DNA of 64,000 bases from Termitomyces sp. T153. Lineage: Eukaryota; Basidiomycota; Agaricomycetes; Agaricales; Lyophyllaceae. The stretch is taken from contig JACKQL020000022.1 of the NCBI GenBank assembly GCA_018296165.2, positions 1 to 64,000 on the forward strand. Direction: 5' to 3'. Of this stretch, positions 11,735 through 23,904 are shown one piece after another (position 1 is the stretch's first letter; each line of letters begins with the position of its first letter). The position numbers and the translations under genes are program-made. Under the pieces are notes generated by a model that was not told where the DNA came from, did not search any database, and saw nothing but the letters and a program-made list of their open reading frames with translations.

Positions 11735-12785
11735 TGTTATGACCTGCTCCCACACCTCTAGAGTTCCCCCCAAGTCACCCCACTTCCCTGGAGCACTCCC
11801 CAATGCTTCTCTAACTCACCTCAATCTTTGTTGACCCATGGTGCCTGCCCTAGCCAAGTCCAGCACTTCCTTGGCAAACCCCAATGACCCCCTGGCAAAC
11901 CCTGACACATCCCCCATGGGCCTCCTCAGCTCCCCCTCTTGCTTACAAGGCCTCCAAGCTCCTCCAACACAACTCCTGACTCCAACACACATTGTTTGAC
12001 CAACCCCACAACCCATGCAATTCCCCTGGAGCTCTTCAACAACTGCAGAATGGGCCACATCTGCATCAGAATATCACTGCAGCCCACCCCCCAATCAGAA
12101 CTGACACCTATCCACTCCATGTAGCTCCAATGAGCCCCACCATTGCCACCTCAAACCCCAGAGAAGGTCCAGTAGTCAGTATATAACAACATAGAGTTGC
12201 ATTCATTACCTTGGTCCTGATATTGCATTAACTGATTACTTGTGTCTCATGTTTCTTTTGTTCCCATCTCTATTTTTTCAGTCTCAAATCTATTTCCTTT
12301 TCTCAGTTCCATCTCATCTTGTCTCTATCTTGCCTTGACTGTCTCTGTTTTCTTTGTTTCTCTAAGTCTCTTTCTTCTCTGACATCATTATGAACTCTGC
12401 ACATGTGCTACAACCTTCAAACATTCCTACAACAACTCTGGACCTCACCTTTTGCTTGGTTCCAGAATCCATCAGTCTTGATTGATCCCCCATCAAATTC
12501 CAGCTCCACTCCCATTGTTTGCAAAGCCTCCACTTACCCCACAATGTATTTGTGCACCTACAAACTTGTTTCTAATGCCCACCCAAGCCCAACATTTGAT
12601 ATACTTGGTCTTAGATTTCCCTGTACCACTCCAGACTTGCTTGGACTGCTTCTCTTGGCTTCCATCCACAAGTTCCTATCATTCATCCCACTGATGAAAT
12701 GCTAGATTATGAACACAGAACATCACATCTGCCTAGTAAGGACCCACCAGTATAGCTGAGCCCCCATAGTCAGTGGGACCTGACA
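11735..12785 (+). repeat. Gy2-a 5' LTR
   Basis: 1,051 bp, TGTTATGACC to GGGACCTGACA. It is almost identical to 29187-30237 and clearly more diverged from the other Gy2 LTRs. It contains a TATA box at 12180-12186 in the conserved context gtagtcagtatataa. Confidence 0.88.
12180..12186 (+). promoter_or_regulatory. TATA box in Gy2 LTR
   Basis: tatataa, preceded by gtagtcag. The same context recurs in the LTRs at 20655-20661 and 29632-29638, about 445-460 bp from each LTR start, and in reverse in the minus-oriented copies. It is the likely core promoter of the element. Confidence 0.6.
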
Positions 12786-13460
12786 TAATATTAAGACTCC
12801 CCCTTACCCATTTCTTAATGTCTGCATATAACCCCATATACAACCTAGCCAGCTACCTAACCAATATCTATGATTGGCTGGCCCCTGAAAATCCATATGC
12901 CCCATTCTACCTAGGCCCCTTTATGGATCAGTATATCCCCCACTATTGGACTCCTGACCCCAACCAGGCATTCTACACTCTCTCCATCAGCCAAAGAATA
13001 CCCTCAGGCTGGTGCTGCTCTCCAGCATTCCCCACCAATGGCAACTACTCCCACATGTACTCCAGAGGATTCTCTGCAGCACCCCCCAACCTCATTTACC
13101 TCCCACCTGCTCACTACTATGCATACTCAGCTCCCACTGCAGCCCCAGCCCCTCCAGAGCACCCCAATAATTATTTACTCTTAATTGCCATTTCCCACTC
13201 AAACCCCTCCCTTCCCCAGACAGCAACAGGTCAAAGCCTATGTTTACCAGCATGACAAAGTCCTCTGCTCCCTCCACCTCTCCTCTGCAGAGTTTGCAAG
13301 GCATGCTAGCACCCTTCTTGTCAATCTAGGCTACTCTGATACTCCCACAACTCCAGAGGTTTAAGCAGATTGGCTTCTCAACTTCTACAAACATCACCTG
13401 CAGGGAAACCTCCCCAAAACCATGCAAGGCACCCTGGAAATCAATGCCAACCTGTGGTGT
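12786..13460 (+). pseudogene. Gy2-a gag, N-terminal part
   Basis: Plus-strand translation immediately after the LTR contains NPIYNLASYLTNIYDWLAPE followed by Pro/Tyr-rich sequence; the minus-strand copy at 18,624-17,970 encodes the same protein. Homology between the two gag copies ends near 13,458, inside the conserved segment that follows NLPETMQGTL, where the inverted copy begins. I infer a Gy2 gag start from its position and from the matched pair. It is broken by stops. Confidence 0.7.
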
Positions 13461-13476
13461 GGGGATCCCCCAAGGT

Positions 13477-14900
13477 AGGCCCACCACTAACAAAAGGCTT
13501 TAACAATTATGAGGAGTTTCTTGCTGTAGATGTCATAGTTGAGCTCCATGGGGATCATTGAATGGGTGTAGAAGGTGACAGGGTGGAGGTCCTTGCCTCC
13601 AGAGTCTGGCTGGGAGAGTATTCCAGTGATGGCATAGTCAAAGGCATTGCATTCGAGCACAATTGGCAGGGAGGAGTCAAAATGGCAGAGGACCAGGGCA
13701 GAGGTGAAGGCCTTTTTGAGGAGGAGGAATACACTCTGGCATTTGCTGTCCCAGTCCCATGGGATGTCCTTCTGCATAAGTCAGTTGAGGGGTTTAGTGA
13801 TTCCAGAGTAATTGTCAATGAATTGGTGATAGAAGTTAGCAAAACCCAGGAACAACTGTACCTCTTTGACATTCCATAGCGGGGGCCAATTGAGTATAGC
13901 TTCAACCTTAATGGGGTCCATGCACACACCATCAGGAGTAATGATGACTCCAAGGTATTCAACTTCCATTGTGTGGAAGAAGCATTTTTTGAGTTTGGCA
14001 TGGAGATGGTACTCTTGGAGTCATTTTAAGGTGTGGTGGATGTGCTCCAGGTGCTCCTCCAGTGAATTCAAGTAGATCAGTATGTTGTCCAGGTACACAA
14101 TAATGAAAATGTTGTTCATATTGTGGAAGATGTCATTCATGAAGTACTGGAAAGTAGCAGGGGAGTTAGTCATTCTGAAGGGCATTACAAGGTACTCAAA
14201 GAGGGTGTAGTGGGTGGGAAAGGCATCTTCCATTCATGTTCTGGGGCGATCCAGACATTGTTGTAGCCAGAGCAGAGGTCTATCTTTGTGTTGATCTTGG
14301 CACTGCAGAGGTAGTCAACAAGATCTCTAACCATGGGAAGTGGATACCAGTTCTTTTTGGTGACTTTGTTGAGTCCCCAATAATCCACACAGAGTTGGAG
14401 TGATCCATTCTTCTCTCAAACAAGATAGGAGCACTAGTGGCAGAGATTGATGGGCATATGAAGCCCTTGCCAAGCATGTTGTCAAGGTACTCCTTCAGGG
14501 CCCCAAGCTCAATCTTGGACATGTTGTAGATCTTGCCAAACAGGAGCAAGGTGCCTTCTTTGAGGTCAATCTTGTGGTTGTAGGAGCAGTGCAGGGGAAG
14601 TTCTTTGGCACTCCTTTTAGAAAACATGTCAGCAAATTCATGATACTCCAGGGGAATTACTTCAGATAGGATCTGTTCCTCCATTTTGCACTCCAGCACA
14701 GTGGTTTCTGCACAGAAGTGCTCCTCTAGTAGGGCTGGCATGATTTGTAACTGGAAGGCAGGGGTGCCATCTTGGAGGATGCATGCAAAGGAGATGGTGC
14801 CAATGATTTTAATGTCAAGGTTTCCAGAATTGATGGGGGTGGATAATAGGGTAGTAGCAGTCGAGTCTGGAGTGGTGGCAGGGTTGGTTGGAGGGGTCAA
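13477..14900 (-). pseudogene. Gy2-b reverse transcriptase and partial RNase H
   Basis: Minus strand: HKIDLKEGTLLLFGKIYNMS near 14,540, then [14 protein letters not shown] near 14,350, KINTKIDLCSGYNNVWIA, FRMTNSPATFQYFMNDIFH, and the active site YLDNILIY near 14,085. The second Asp of YxDD is Asn; the codons read GAC AAC, as expected if GACGAC lost a CG. RNase H starts at 13,777 (QKDIPWDWDSKCQSVF) and breaks off after KAFC. It is non-functional. Confidence 0.85.
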
Positions 14901-15167
14901 GCATTGCTGGTTGGAGTACCATGGGCCTTTGTATTGATTCTGAGGTATGTTGGGGGGCAGCCATCATAATCTCATCAAGGGTGACTGAGGCAGAGTTGTG
15001 TTTTCTTCACTTTCTGGGTTGCTGTTGGAGGTTGAGGGGCTTTGAATTGCTCTAGAGGTGTTGGCACTGGGGTTAGAGATGTTGGAGCCTAAGACAGACT
15101 GGAGGCAGAGGGGGATGGTGGCTACTAGACTTGCTTCTGGGCTAGGAAATTGAATGGTGAGGTTCTT

Positions 15168-15449
15168 CTAGTCAATGTCAGGATTGACATCTTGCAGCCA
15201 TTGGAGTCTGAGCATGATTGGAGTCAATGGGAGGAGTTGGGTGACAAGGAGCCAGGCCTGGAACTGCAGATCATTGTTGAGGGTGAGAGTGTTGTCATGG
15301 TATTGAGTGATCCCTATAGTGGCAGGGCTTCTGTCAAAGAGTTGAAGCTCAAGAGGTTTGTTGAGGTTGTTGCATTGAAGGTTGAGTTTACTGCTGATGA
15401 AGGTAGTGGAGGTGCTGCTGTTGATGAGGGCAGAGAGTACCTTGGGCAA
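15168..15449 (-). pseudogene. Gy2-b second retropepsin-like domain
   Basis: A minus-strand open stretch with ALINSSTSTTFISSKL (position of the aspartic protease motif, Asp replaced by Asn), then LQLFDRSPA and NNDLQFQAWLLVTQLLPL, ending LQDVNPDIDW. The order and closing IDW signature match those of the upstream domain at 15513-16004, so this is a second, diverged retropepsin-like unit in the same polyprotein. The Gy2-a copy has it at 21,234-21,560. Confidence 0.7.
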
Positions 15450-15512
15450 GCCATTGAGTCAGACATTGATGACAAATGACCACATGGACCTAGAGCAGAG
15501 CTGTGGTGGAGT

Positions 15513-16004
15513 CTAGAAATGGCCAATCATGGTCTTGGAGTTCTTGGAGGAGGGTGAGACATTGAAGGGCACTAGTCTGGAGTTGGTGGGATTGTCCCAG
15601 TCAAGGTGGAGGGTGAGGCTGGGCCAGTCAATGCAGGAGTTGGTAGAGCAGAGCCAGGAGAAGCCTAAGACAATGGGGGCAGAGGAGTGTAGTTTTGTGA
15701 CAAGTAGCCAGAGTTCTTGTTGTTGTTCATTGGTAAAGGTCATGGTCATTTCTAGGCAGTGTGTAATGTTTCTGGCAGGAGTGGGGTCACTATTGAAGAG
15801 CTTGAGGGGGATCAGAGTGGGGAGGCATTGGAGATGGTAGGGAGTGAGTGCCACCAGGGATTCATTGATGAAGTTATCTGTGGTGCTGCTATTGACTAGT
15901 GTGGGAATGGAGTGGTCAGAGAAGAAGAGAGTGGTGTGGAGGAGAAGGGTGATGGAGGAGTGGAAGGGGAGGTGTGCTGGGAGGTTGTCCATGGCAAGTA
16001 CCAT
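15513..16004 (-). pseudogene. Gy2-b first retropepsin-like domain
   Basis: A minus-strand open frame of 163 residues. The motif TLVNSSTTDNFINESL aligns with the aspartic protease active site (LVDSG-type, Asp now Asn; codons GTC AAT fit loss of a CG). It is followed by KLFNSDPTPARNITHC and LHSSAPIVLGFSWL, ending SCIDW. The Gy2-a counterpart is at 19,824-20,198, continued after the solo LTR. In the family, the protease matures Gag and Pol. Confidence 0.72.
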
Positions 16005-16075
16005 TGTGCATAGAAGTGTGGCTGGGGTGGAGAAGATGTCAGGGTCTGGTCCATGGTCTAGTGCATCTTCAAGGC

Positions 16076-17152
16076 CTAAACTGCCAACTCATTTTCCATA
16101 AACTGATAATCACAGTCTTTTCTATCAATTGTCCACATGGTGCATCCCATCACCTGTTGTTTAGGATAACTGCAAATAAAGTGTCCCTGCTCATCACATA
16201 GGATATATGCACCTTCTTTCTGTCCTTTCTCCTGAGTTTCCTCTAGTATGTTGATCCATGGCCTATCCCAAATCTTGTTTGCGCATAGGGCTTCTTGGTT
16301 GTCCATGGAGTGTGGAATGTTGTTGTAGTTGTTGGGATCAGCATCCTGGAGTTCCAAGGCCTCCCGGAGGTTGGCAGCATTGAGCTGGGCAGAGGGGTGC
16401 TGTTCCAGAGGTCAATTAGCACTGGAAGGTTCTTGGCATGGAGGGAAATGGGGCACAGGGTTAACAGGGTTAGCAGGAATCAAGAGTTGAGTGCTGTTGG
16501 TTGCTCCACCCTGCCAGTTGGTGTTGCCAGAGGTGTTCCACAAAGTCCAGGGTGCTATGTTCTTGCTCTGGTCTTCCCAGTAACATTGGTTGACCTGAGT
16601 AACAAGTGCCTTGTACCTGTTGTAGGTGATTTGCTTGGGCACAAGGCAGAGGACATCCTTGAACCATTGAGGCAGGGCACAACAGAGGGTGAAGTAGAGG
16701 GCATTGTAGTTCCACCCATTTTGTAGGCTTCCTGCTCAAATCATATAATGAAGGTCATGAAACATTTGTTGTTGTGCATCCAGAGGTTGAAGAAGTTTTC
16801 CTCCACCTCTGCTATGGTATCAAAGATGCCAAACTTACTCAAGAATTTGGGTGAAAGCAAGCCAATTGGAGAGCATGGAGTTGTTGGGATTGAACCAGAC
16901 TAGCATGGTGTAATGATCAAAGGCAATCCCCTGCAAATATGATGCAGTGAAGGCCACTTGTGAGCTTTCAAGCTGGAAGGTAATGGGCTTAGCTTGAAAC
17001 ATCATTAGACACTGGATTAGAAAGATGCACCATTTTCAGGGATTGCAACTAGTGAAAGGTTCTTGCTTTTGAATGTCAAGTTTTCCTTTTCAAGCCAGTG
17101 CATTGTAAGTGTTGTCCTGGGTGTTTTGAGTTCAGGGCAGGGATCCAGCATT

Positions 17153-17184
<32 letters not shown>

Positions 17185-18624
17185 TGTTTCCATTGCCATG
17201 CTGGGGAAAGTTGTCCATAGCCAGGCCCCATTCTCCAGGTAGTCCACCATTGGGAGGTCTGCCATCAGGAGGCTGCCTGCATTACCTGGGGGAGGCCCAG
17301 GGGCCCATCAATGGGGAGGGGGTCCTCCAGGAGTGGGGGGTCCAAAGTAATTGGTATTGGTGGGAGGGTTGGGCATTGGAACAGGTGAGGGGCAAGGGGA
17401 ATTAGCAGAGAAAGGGGGTTGGGGTGCTCCAGGGCTTGTGGGCTGTCTTGGAGGGGCTGCAACATTCTGGCATGGTGGAGGCATGTTGGTACAGGGGGCA
17501 CAGAGATTAAAATGGGAGGGTCTGTTTCATGGAGGGCCATTGCACAGAGTGGGCTTATCAGTGGAATTACCAGGCTTGTTGATGTAGAAGAGAGTCTGGT
17601 TGTTGTTATCAATGTGTGGGGGTGGCCATTGCATATGGGGTTTGGGGATGGTGGGCTGATCCCAGGTATGGAAGGCACTGGGGACAGAGTTGGCCTGGGG
17701 GCAAGTGGAGAAGGCCAAAGTGTGGGCGGCAGGTTGGCCAAACAATCCCCCCATGAAGTTGAGATTCTTCAAGATGCTGGAGGCCATGTTGAGTTCTTCT
17801 TGCTGGTAGGAAATGGGAGGTGGAGCTTTGCTATGTGTTCCCACAGGTTCCTTGCATTGCATATGGAAGGAGCAGGAGGGGTCCAGAGGGTCTTTGAATG
17901 GGCAGGGGTTTGGACTAGTGTGGATTTCCTTGACCAATGTGTGGAGCTCATTCCATAAGTTAGCATCAATGCTCAGAGTGCCTTGCATTGTTTCTGGGAG
18001 ATTTCCTTGCAGATAGCATGTGGAAGTTGAGGAGTCAATCCACTCAAACTTCCAGAGTTGCTGGAGTGTTGGAGTAGCCCAAGTTGATGAGGAGGGTATG
18101 AGCATGTCTTGCAAATTCTGCAGGAGAGAGGTGGAGAAAATGGAGGACTTCATTGCACTGTCGAACATAGGCTTTGACTCTTTGCTGTCTGGAGGAAGTG
18201 GAAATTTGAGCAGAGAATGGCAGATGAGGAGAAGAATAATTATCTGGGTGCTTCAGAGAGGCTGGAGCTGCAGCGGGAACTGGGTACACATAGTAGTGGG
18301 CAGGAAGAAGGTAGGCAGAGTTAGAGAGCACTGTGGAGTATCCTCTAGAGTAGATGCAGGGGTTGCTGCTATTGGCAGGGAATGCTAGAGAGCACTGCCA
18401 GCCTAGGGGAATTTCTTGGCTGATGGAGAGAGCATAGAATGCTGGGTTGGGGTCAGGAGTCTAGTGGCAGAGGACATACTGATCCACAGGGGGGCCTGGG
18501 TAGAATGGGGTGTATGGGTTTTCAGGGGCCAGCCAACCATAGATGTTGGTTAGGTAGCTGGCAGGGTTGTATGTGGGGTTATACACAGATATTGAGAACA
18601 GAATAAGGGGGAGTCTTAATATTA
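16076..18624 (-). pseudogene. Gy2-b gag relic
   Basis: Minus-strand gag from just inside the 5' LTR to a degenerate zinc-knuckle region (ILCDEQGHFICSYPKQQ) near 16,130-16,200. Pieces in several frames encode YNPASYLTNIYGWLAPENPY (18,461-18,643), a helical middle part near 18,050-18,330, and a long Pro/Ser/Thr-rich stretch at 17,265-17,741. A (GTA)n microsatellite at about 17,154-17,183 appears in translation as a threonine run. No continuous frame remains. Confidence 0.7.
17154..17183. repeat. (GTA)n microsatellite
   Basis: About ten perfect GTA units on the plus strand, within the Gy2-b gag relic. Confidence 0.95.
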
Positions 18625-19666
18625 TATCAGGTTCTGCTGACAATGGGGGCTCAGCTACACTGGCAAATTCTTACTAGGCAGATGCAATGTCCTGTGCTTA
18701 TAACCTAGTGCTTCAGAGTTGGCACAGAGTGGAGAGACTTGCAAGGAGAAGCTGGGGGGAGTGGTCTGAGCAAGTTTGGAGTGGTCTGAGGAAGTCTAAA
18801 ACCAAGTATATTAATGTTGGGCTTGGGTGGGCATTAGAAACAAGTTTGTAAGCACATAAATAGATTGCAGGTTAGACAGAGGCTTTGCTAGTGATGGGAG
18901 CAGAGCCAGAGTTTGATGGGTGATCATTTCAAACTTGATGGGTTCCAGTGCCAAGTGAAGAGCAAGGTCTGAAGCTGTCATAAGAATGTTTGGGGTTTAT
19001 AGCATGTGTGCAGAGTTTGTACTGATGTTGGAGTTGGAAGGAACTTAGAGAGACAAAGGAAATATAGACAGTTGAGATGAGATAGAGTCGAGGCAAGATG
19101 AGACAGAAAAAAGAAATAGATTTGAGACTAGAAATAGAAACAGAGATAGAACAATATCCAAGACACAAGTAATCAGTTAATGCAAGTAATATCAAGACTA
19201 GAGTATGAGGAGCTACTCTACAACTCATATACTAACTACTAGATAGCTCTAGAGGATGGTGGGCATGGCAGTGGGACTCAACAGGGCTGCACAGTGTTGA
19301 TGGGTGTTGAGTATGATCAAGGAGCGGGCTACAGTGATATTCTAATGGGATCAGCTGAAGACATGGGCTGTTCAGGGTTGTCATGGTGCTTTGGGGTAGG
19401 TCAGAGAACCAGGGTAGGGGGGGTTGGAGGCATATGATGGTGTCAGGAACAGTAGAGGAGGGTTTTAGGAACTTAGAAGAAGTGTCAATGACTGCAGAGA
19501 AGGTGTCAGAGTTGGCCAGAGAATTGTTGGGGTTTGCCAGGGAAGTGTCAGAGTTACCTAAAGTGGGTATGGAGAGTTGGGGAAGTTGGGTGGAGTATTG
19601 GGAAGGACTCTAGGAGAATGAGGGGGCTGAGAGTGATGGCAGAGGTCTGGGGAGCAGGTCATGACA
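18625..19666 (-). repeat. Gy2-b 5' LTR
   Basis: 1,042 bp. On the plus strand it runs from TATCAGGTTCTGCTGAC (TG decayed to TA) to GGAGCAGGTCATGACA. It is diverged from the Gy2-a LTRs. The sequence beside its internal end (taatattaagactccc on the minus strand) is identical to that after the Gy2-a 5' LTR, which confirms its role as a 5' LTR. Confidence 0.85.
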
Positions 19667-20198
19667 AACACCAGATGATGGGATGTGCTATATGGACCAT
19701 TGACAGGAAAGACTGCAACTACCAGTTTATAGAAAATGAGTCAGCAGTTTAGGTCTCAAAGATGCACTAGACTGTGGACCAGACCCCAACATCTTCTCCA
19801 CCCTGGCCACACTCCTCTGCACAATGGTACTCACCCTGGACAACCTTCTAGCACATGTCCCTTCCCACTCCTCCACCACCCTCCTCCTCTGCACCACCCT
19901 CTTCTGCTCTGACAATCTCATCTCCACACTGGTCAACAGCAGCACCACAAATAACTTCATTGACAAATCCCTGGCAGTGCTTGCTCCTCAACACCTCCAA
20001 TATCTCCCCACTCCAATCCTCTTCAAACTTTTCGATGGTGACCCAACCTCCGCCAGCAATATCACACATTGCATGGAAATGACTGTGACCTTTGCCAATG
20101 GATAACAACAAGAACTTCAATTACTCATCACAAAACTACACCCCTCTGCCCCTGTCATCCTAGGCTTCTCATGGCTCCACTCCACTAATCCCTGCATT
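19667..20198 (+). pseudogene. Gy2-a gag end and first protease-like domain
   Basis: Plus strand. It starts with the gag tail (GCAIWTIDRKDCNYQFIENE) and continues into MVLTLDNLLAHVPSHSS and TLVNSSTTNNFIDKSL, the same domain as the first Gy2-b protease. The catalytic Asp is Asn (GTC AAC). It is interrupted after the codons for NPCI by the solo LTR and resumes with IDWPSL at 21,236. Confidence 0.72.
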
Positions 20199-21233
20199 TG
20201 TTATGACCCACTCCCTGGGCCCCCAACACCATCCTCAGCCTGCTCACTTCTCCAGAGTCCCTCCCCCAATGCCTTGTCAAAACCCCCAACCATCAAACAC
20301 TCTCCACAGCCACCCCAGGCAACTCTGATGCTTTTTTAGCAAACTCCAACAGCCCTCTGGCTAATTCTGATAATCTTCTCTGCAGCTGTTGATGCTTTCC
20401 TTGACTCCCCTGAGCTCCTGAGACCCTCCTCCACCATTTCTGACCCCATTGTGTGTCTCTGGCTCACCACCCTGACTTACTCAACCTCCTCTGGAGCATC
20501 ATAACAATACCAGAGTGACCCACACCTCCAACTGATCCTATCAGAATATTGCTGTGGCCCACTCCTCAATTTCAACTGATACCTATTGACTCTGCATGGC
20601 TCTGTTGAGCCATGCCACTACACCCACTGCTCCCCAGAGCTCTCCAGTAGTCAGTATATAATCTGTAAAGTAGCACCCCATACTCTAGTCTTGATATTAC
20701 ATTAACTGGTTACTTGTGTCTCATGTTTCTTTCTGTCTCTGTCTCTTTCTCAGTCTCATCTTGTCTTGCCTCTGTCTCATCTTGATTGTCTGTATTTTCT
20801 TTGTTTCTCTAAGTTCCTTTCAACTCCAACATCAATACAAACTCTGCATACATGCTACAACCCCCAAACATTCTTATGACAACTCCAGACCTTGCTTCCT
20901 GCTCAGCCCCAGAACCCATCAAGTCTTAATTGATTCCCTGTCCAACTCCAGCTCCACCCCCATCACTTGCAAAGCCTCTGTGTACCCCACAATCCATTTG
21001 CATGCCTATGAACTTGTACCTTATGCCCACCCAAGTCAACATCTAATATACTTGGTCTTAGACTTCCCTGGACCACTCCAGACTTGCTCAGATCACTCCC
21101 CTCAGCTTCTCCTTGCAAGTCTCTCCACTCTGCACCAACTCCAAAGTACTAGGTTATAAGCACAGGACATCACATCTGCCTAGTAAGTCCTCACCCAGTG
21201 TAGCTGAGCCCCCATAGTCAGCAGAACCTGACA
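20199..21233 (+). mobile_element. Gy2 solo LTR (TSD GCATT)
   Basis: 1,035 bp, TGTTATGACCCACTCC to CAGCAGAACCTGACA. GCATT at 20194-20198 and at 21234-21238 is an exact target duplication, and joining the flanks restores the protease reading (SCIDWPSL in the intact relative). It carries the conserved TATA box at 20655-20661. Confidence 0.93.
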
Positions 21234-22316
21234 GCATTGACTGGCCCAGCCTCACTGTTCAATGTCCAACTCAATAGCTCACCCACAGTCCTCCCCATCC
21301 TCATCAACAGTGGCGACTCTAGCACATTTGTCAGCAGCCAGCTTGACCTCCAACACCACAACCTTGACAAACCCCTTAAGCTCCAACTCTTTGATGGAAG
21401 CCCTGCTAAGATGGGAATCACTCAATACCACAACAACACCCTCACCCTTGACAATAACCTAAGATTCCAGGCTTAGCTCCTGATCACCCAGCTCCTCCTG
21501 TCAACTCCAATCATGCTTGGACTTCTGTAGCTGCAGAACATCAACCCCAACATCAACTAGAAGAACCTCACCATGCAATTACCCAGCCCCAAAGCAAGTC
21601 TAGCAGCCACTATCCCCCTCTGCCTCCAGTCCATCTTGGATTCCAATGTCCCTGACCTCAATGCCAACACCCCCAGAGCAACCCAAAGTTCTTCAACTCT
21701 CAACAGCAATCAAAAAGGTGAACACAAAGTGCCCCCACCTTAGTCACCCTCCAGCAAATTGCAACAACTGCCCCCTAACATACCCCAGAATTGATACCAA
21801 GGTCTGCAGTACCCCAACCAACAATGCCCAACCTCTCTGAACAACCCTGCCACTGCTCCAGACCCAGCCACAACCACCCTGTCACCCACCCCCATTGATC
21901 CCAGAGACCTCAACATCAAAATCATCAGTGCCATCCCCTTTGCACACATTTTACAAGACAGCACCCCTGCCTTCCAGCTGCAGATCACACCAGCCCTACC
22001 AGAAGAATACCTCCATGCTGAAGCTATCCTGCCAGAATGCACAACTGAGGAAAGATCCTATACAAAGTAGTTTTCCCAGAGTATCATGAATTTGCTAACA
22101 TATTCTCTGAAGAGAGTGCAAAAGAGCTTCCTCCGCATTTTCCTATGATCACAAGATCAATCTCAAAGAAGGTGCCTCACCTGCATTTGGCAAAATCTAC
22201 AACATGTCTGAGATCAAACTCCAGGCCCTGAAGAACTACCTCAACAACATGCTCAGAAAAGCTTTCATATGCCCATTGATCTCTGCTGCTGGCACTCTGG
22301 TCCTATTTGCCAAGAA
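21234..22316 (+). pseudogene. Gy2-a second protease-like domain and start of RT
   Basis: Plus strand: PILINSGDSSTFVSSQLDL (protease motif, Asp to Asn, Gly kept), then KLQLFDGSPAKMGITQYH, a Ser/Pro linker, and the start of RT in shifted frames (YHEFANIFSEE near 22,080, HKINLKEGA near 22,150, GKIYNMSEIKLQALK near 22,190). It breaks off at the AAGAA target duplication of the small LTR element. Confidence 0.72.
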
Positions 22317-22793
22317 TGTGAGGGGATGAGTATGACCACAGATAAACCTGGCTGGAGCGAGTGATCACAAGCAACAAGTGAGCATCAAAGGAGCAAGAAG
22401 CAGCTAAGAAGCAGACAAGGGGCAAGCACAGCAAGCTAAGCTAAAGTAACAATGCTGGAGCTCTCATAGTCAATCCACTAAATAGACCTGGGGAACACTG
22501 CTATTAATTGGTCAAAAGATATTCTATTCTTGTGATCAGCTTATATACTACCTCTGTGGCTATGCTATGACTAATGCTATATATGGTAAGTGTCCCAGGT
22601 ATACTAAGCAGTAATAACTATCAATATGTCAAAAGGAGAAATAGAGTCCAATGACTATGAAGAGCTGACTAATACTGTCTGGAGGGTGTAGGGGCTCAGT
22701 GGTTGGTGAGTCAGATATGCTAGAGATGATGCTATATCTGTGACTAAGGCCAGATAGAGTCAAAGCTACCCATAAAGGAGTCATCCCCTTACA
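22317..22793 (-). repeat. 3' LTR of the non-autonomous element
   Basis: 477 bp, same length and ends as 23905-24381. A related solo LTR in the opposite orientation is at 31490-31954. Confidence 0.92.
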
Positions 22794-23904
22794 TTACCCC
22801 CCTTCAAAGTTCATTGACCTGATGAATAGCTGTGGCATTAAGATGCTCTTTCCCATCACCAATATGGCTAACTATGACATGCAATGGCCAGTTCTGCCCC
22901 CCTGGAATAATGTCCAAAGGTGTATTGTATTATCAGGGCCAATGCTTCAGGCGCTAGAGTAGAGAGGGTCATGGAAGAAGTTGTGTCTATTGGAAAAGCT
23001 GGTGTAGCCCCCTCATGAATGCTCAACATTGGTGAGCCCAGAGGGAGAGATGGGGGTTGCTGGGTAGAAGGGGTAGGGGCCATAGTAGCAGGCTGAGATG
23101 CCACTGCTGGAGTGCTAGAAGAGAGTGCTCCTGGCCTGGTAGAAGTAGGGGTGGATGATACAGTGAATCCTGAAGGTGCTGGTGCAGCAACTGCTAGCAC
23201 AATGTTGCCTGAGTATCACTTCCATAGTACACAGACTTGCTTCTTAGCTATCTGCTTTCTAATAACCACAAGGGCCTCTCCAATCTGCTGATCAGAGCCC
23301 CAGATAGAGACAAACTAGCGGTCTTCTCCAGCTGAGCTAACTGTAAAAGCTGCCAAGCAAGTGCCAGAGATGTTGAGGGCTTGTTTAAGGCCCTGCCCCT
23401 GGTGACCAACCACATGCACAACAAGAGAGTTGGGGAGTTTGAGCATGCACTCAAAATGTGGGGTGCAGCCATCAGTAGGAGGAAGGTCCTGAGCAAGGGA
23501 GATGGCAAGGGGAGCATTAAAGGTAGGGCATGCTACATGTCAAGGAATGCAAGAGGTGGGTGCAGTAGGAGTTTTGATGGTAAATGGGGGCTTTGACTGC
23601 TCTGGAGGAGCTAATTGCATTGCCATGCCTGCCTTGCCCTAGCAACCACCCATACTAGGCTGTAAGGCTGTTTGGGCAGTGGCAATAGTGGTGATGGTGG
23701 GCAAGGGTGTACAACTGGACTCAAGTGCCACTAGTCTACTCTCAAGTCCTGCCATAAGAGTTAGCAGTCTCTCAATAGTGTTGGTGGGATTGGACAAAGC
23801 AGCAGAGGACAACATAGTGTCTTGAGGTTAGAGTGAGGCCAAAGGTAGGTGGTAAGTTGGATGTCATGGGCTAGAGGTATGGACAATGTAGGGACCAATC
23901 AAGA

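Larger units (their letters stand above)
13461..19666 (-). mobile_element. Gy2-b: inverted, 3'-truncated Gy2 copy
   Basis: A minus-oriented Gy2 element: 5' LTR 18625-19666, gag, two protease-like domains, RT and part of RNase H. It stops in RNase H near 13,475. Integrase, antisense gene and 3' LTR are missing. Its LTR end at 19666 abuts Gy2-a gag sequence directly. I infer that Gy2-b integrated into the Gy2-a gag and that a later deletion removed its 3' half along with the middle of Gy2-a gag. Confidence 0.75.
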
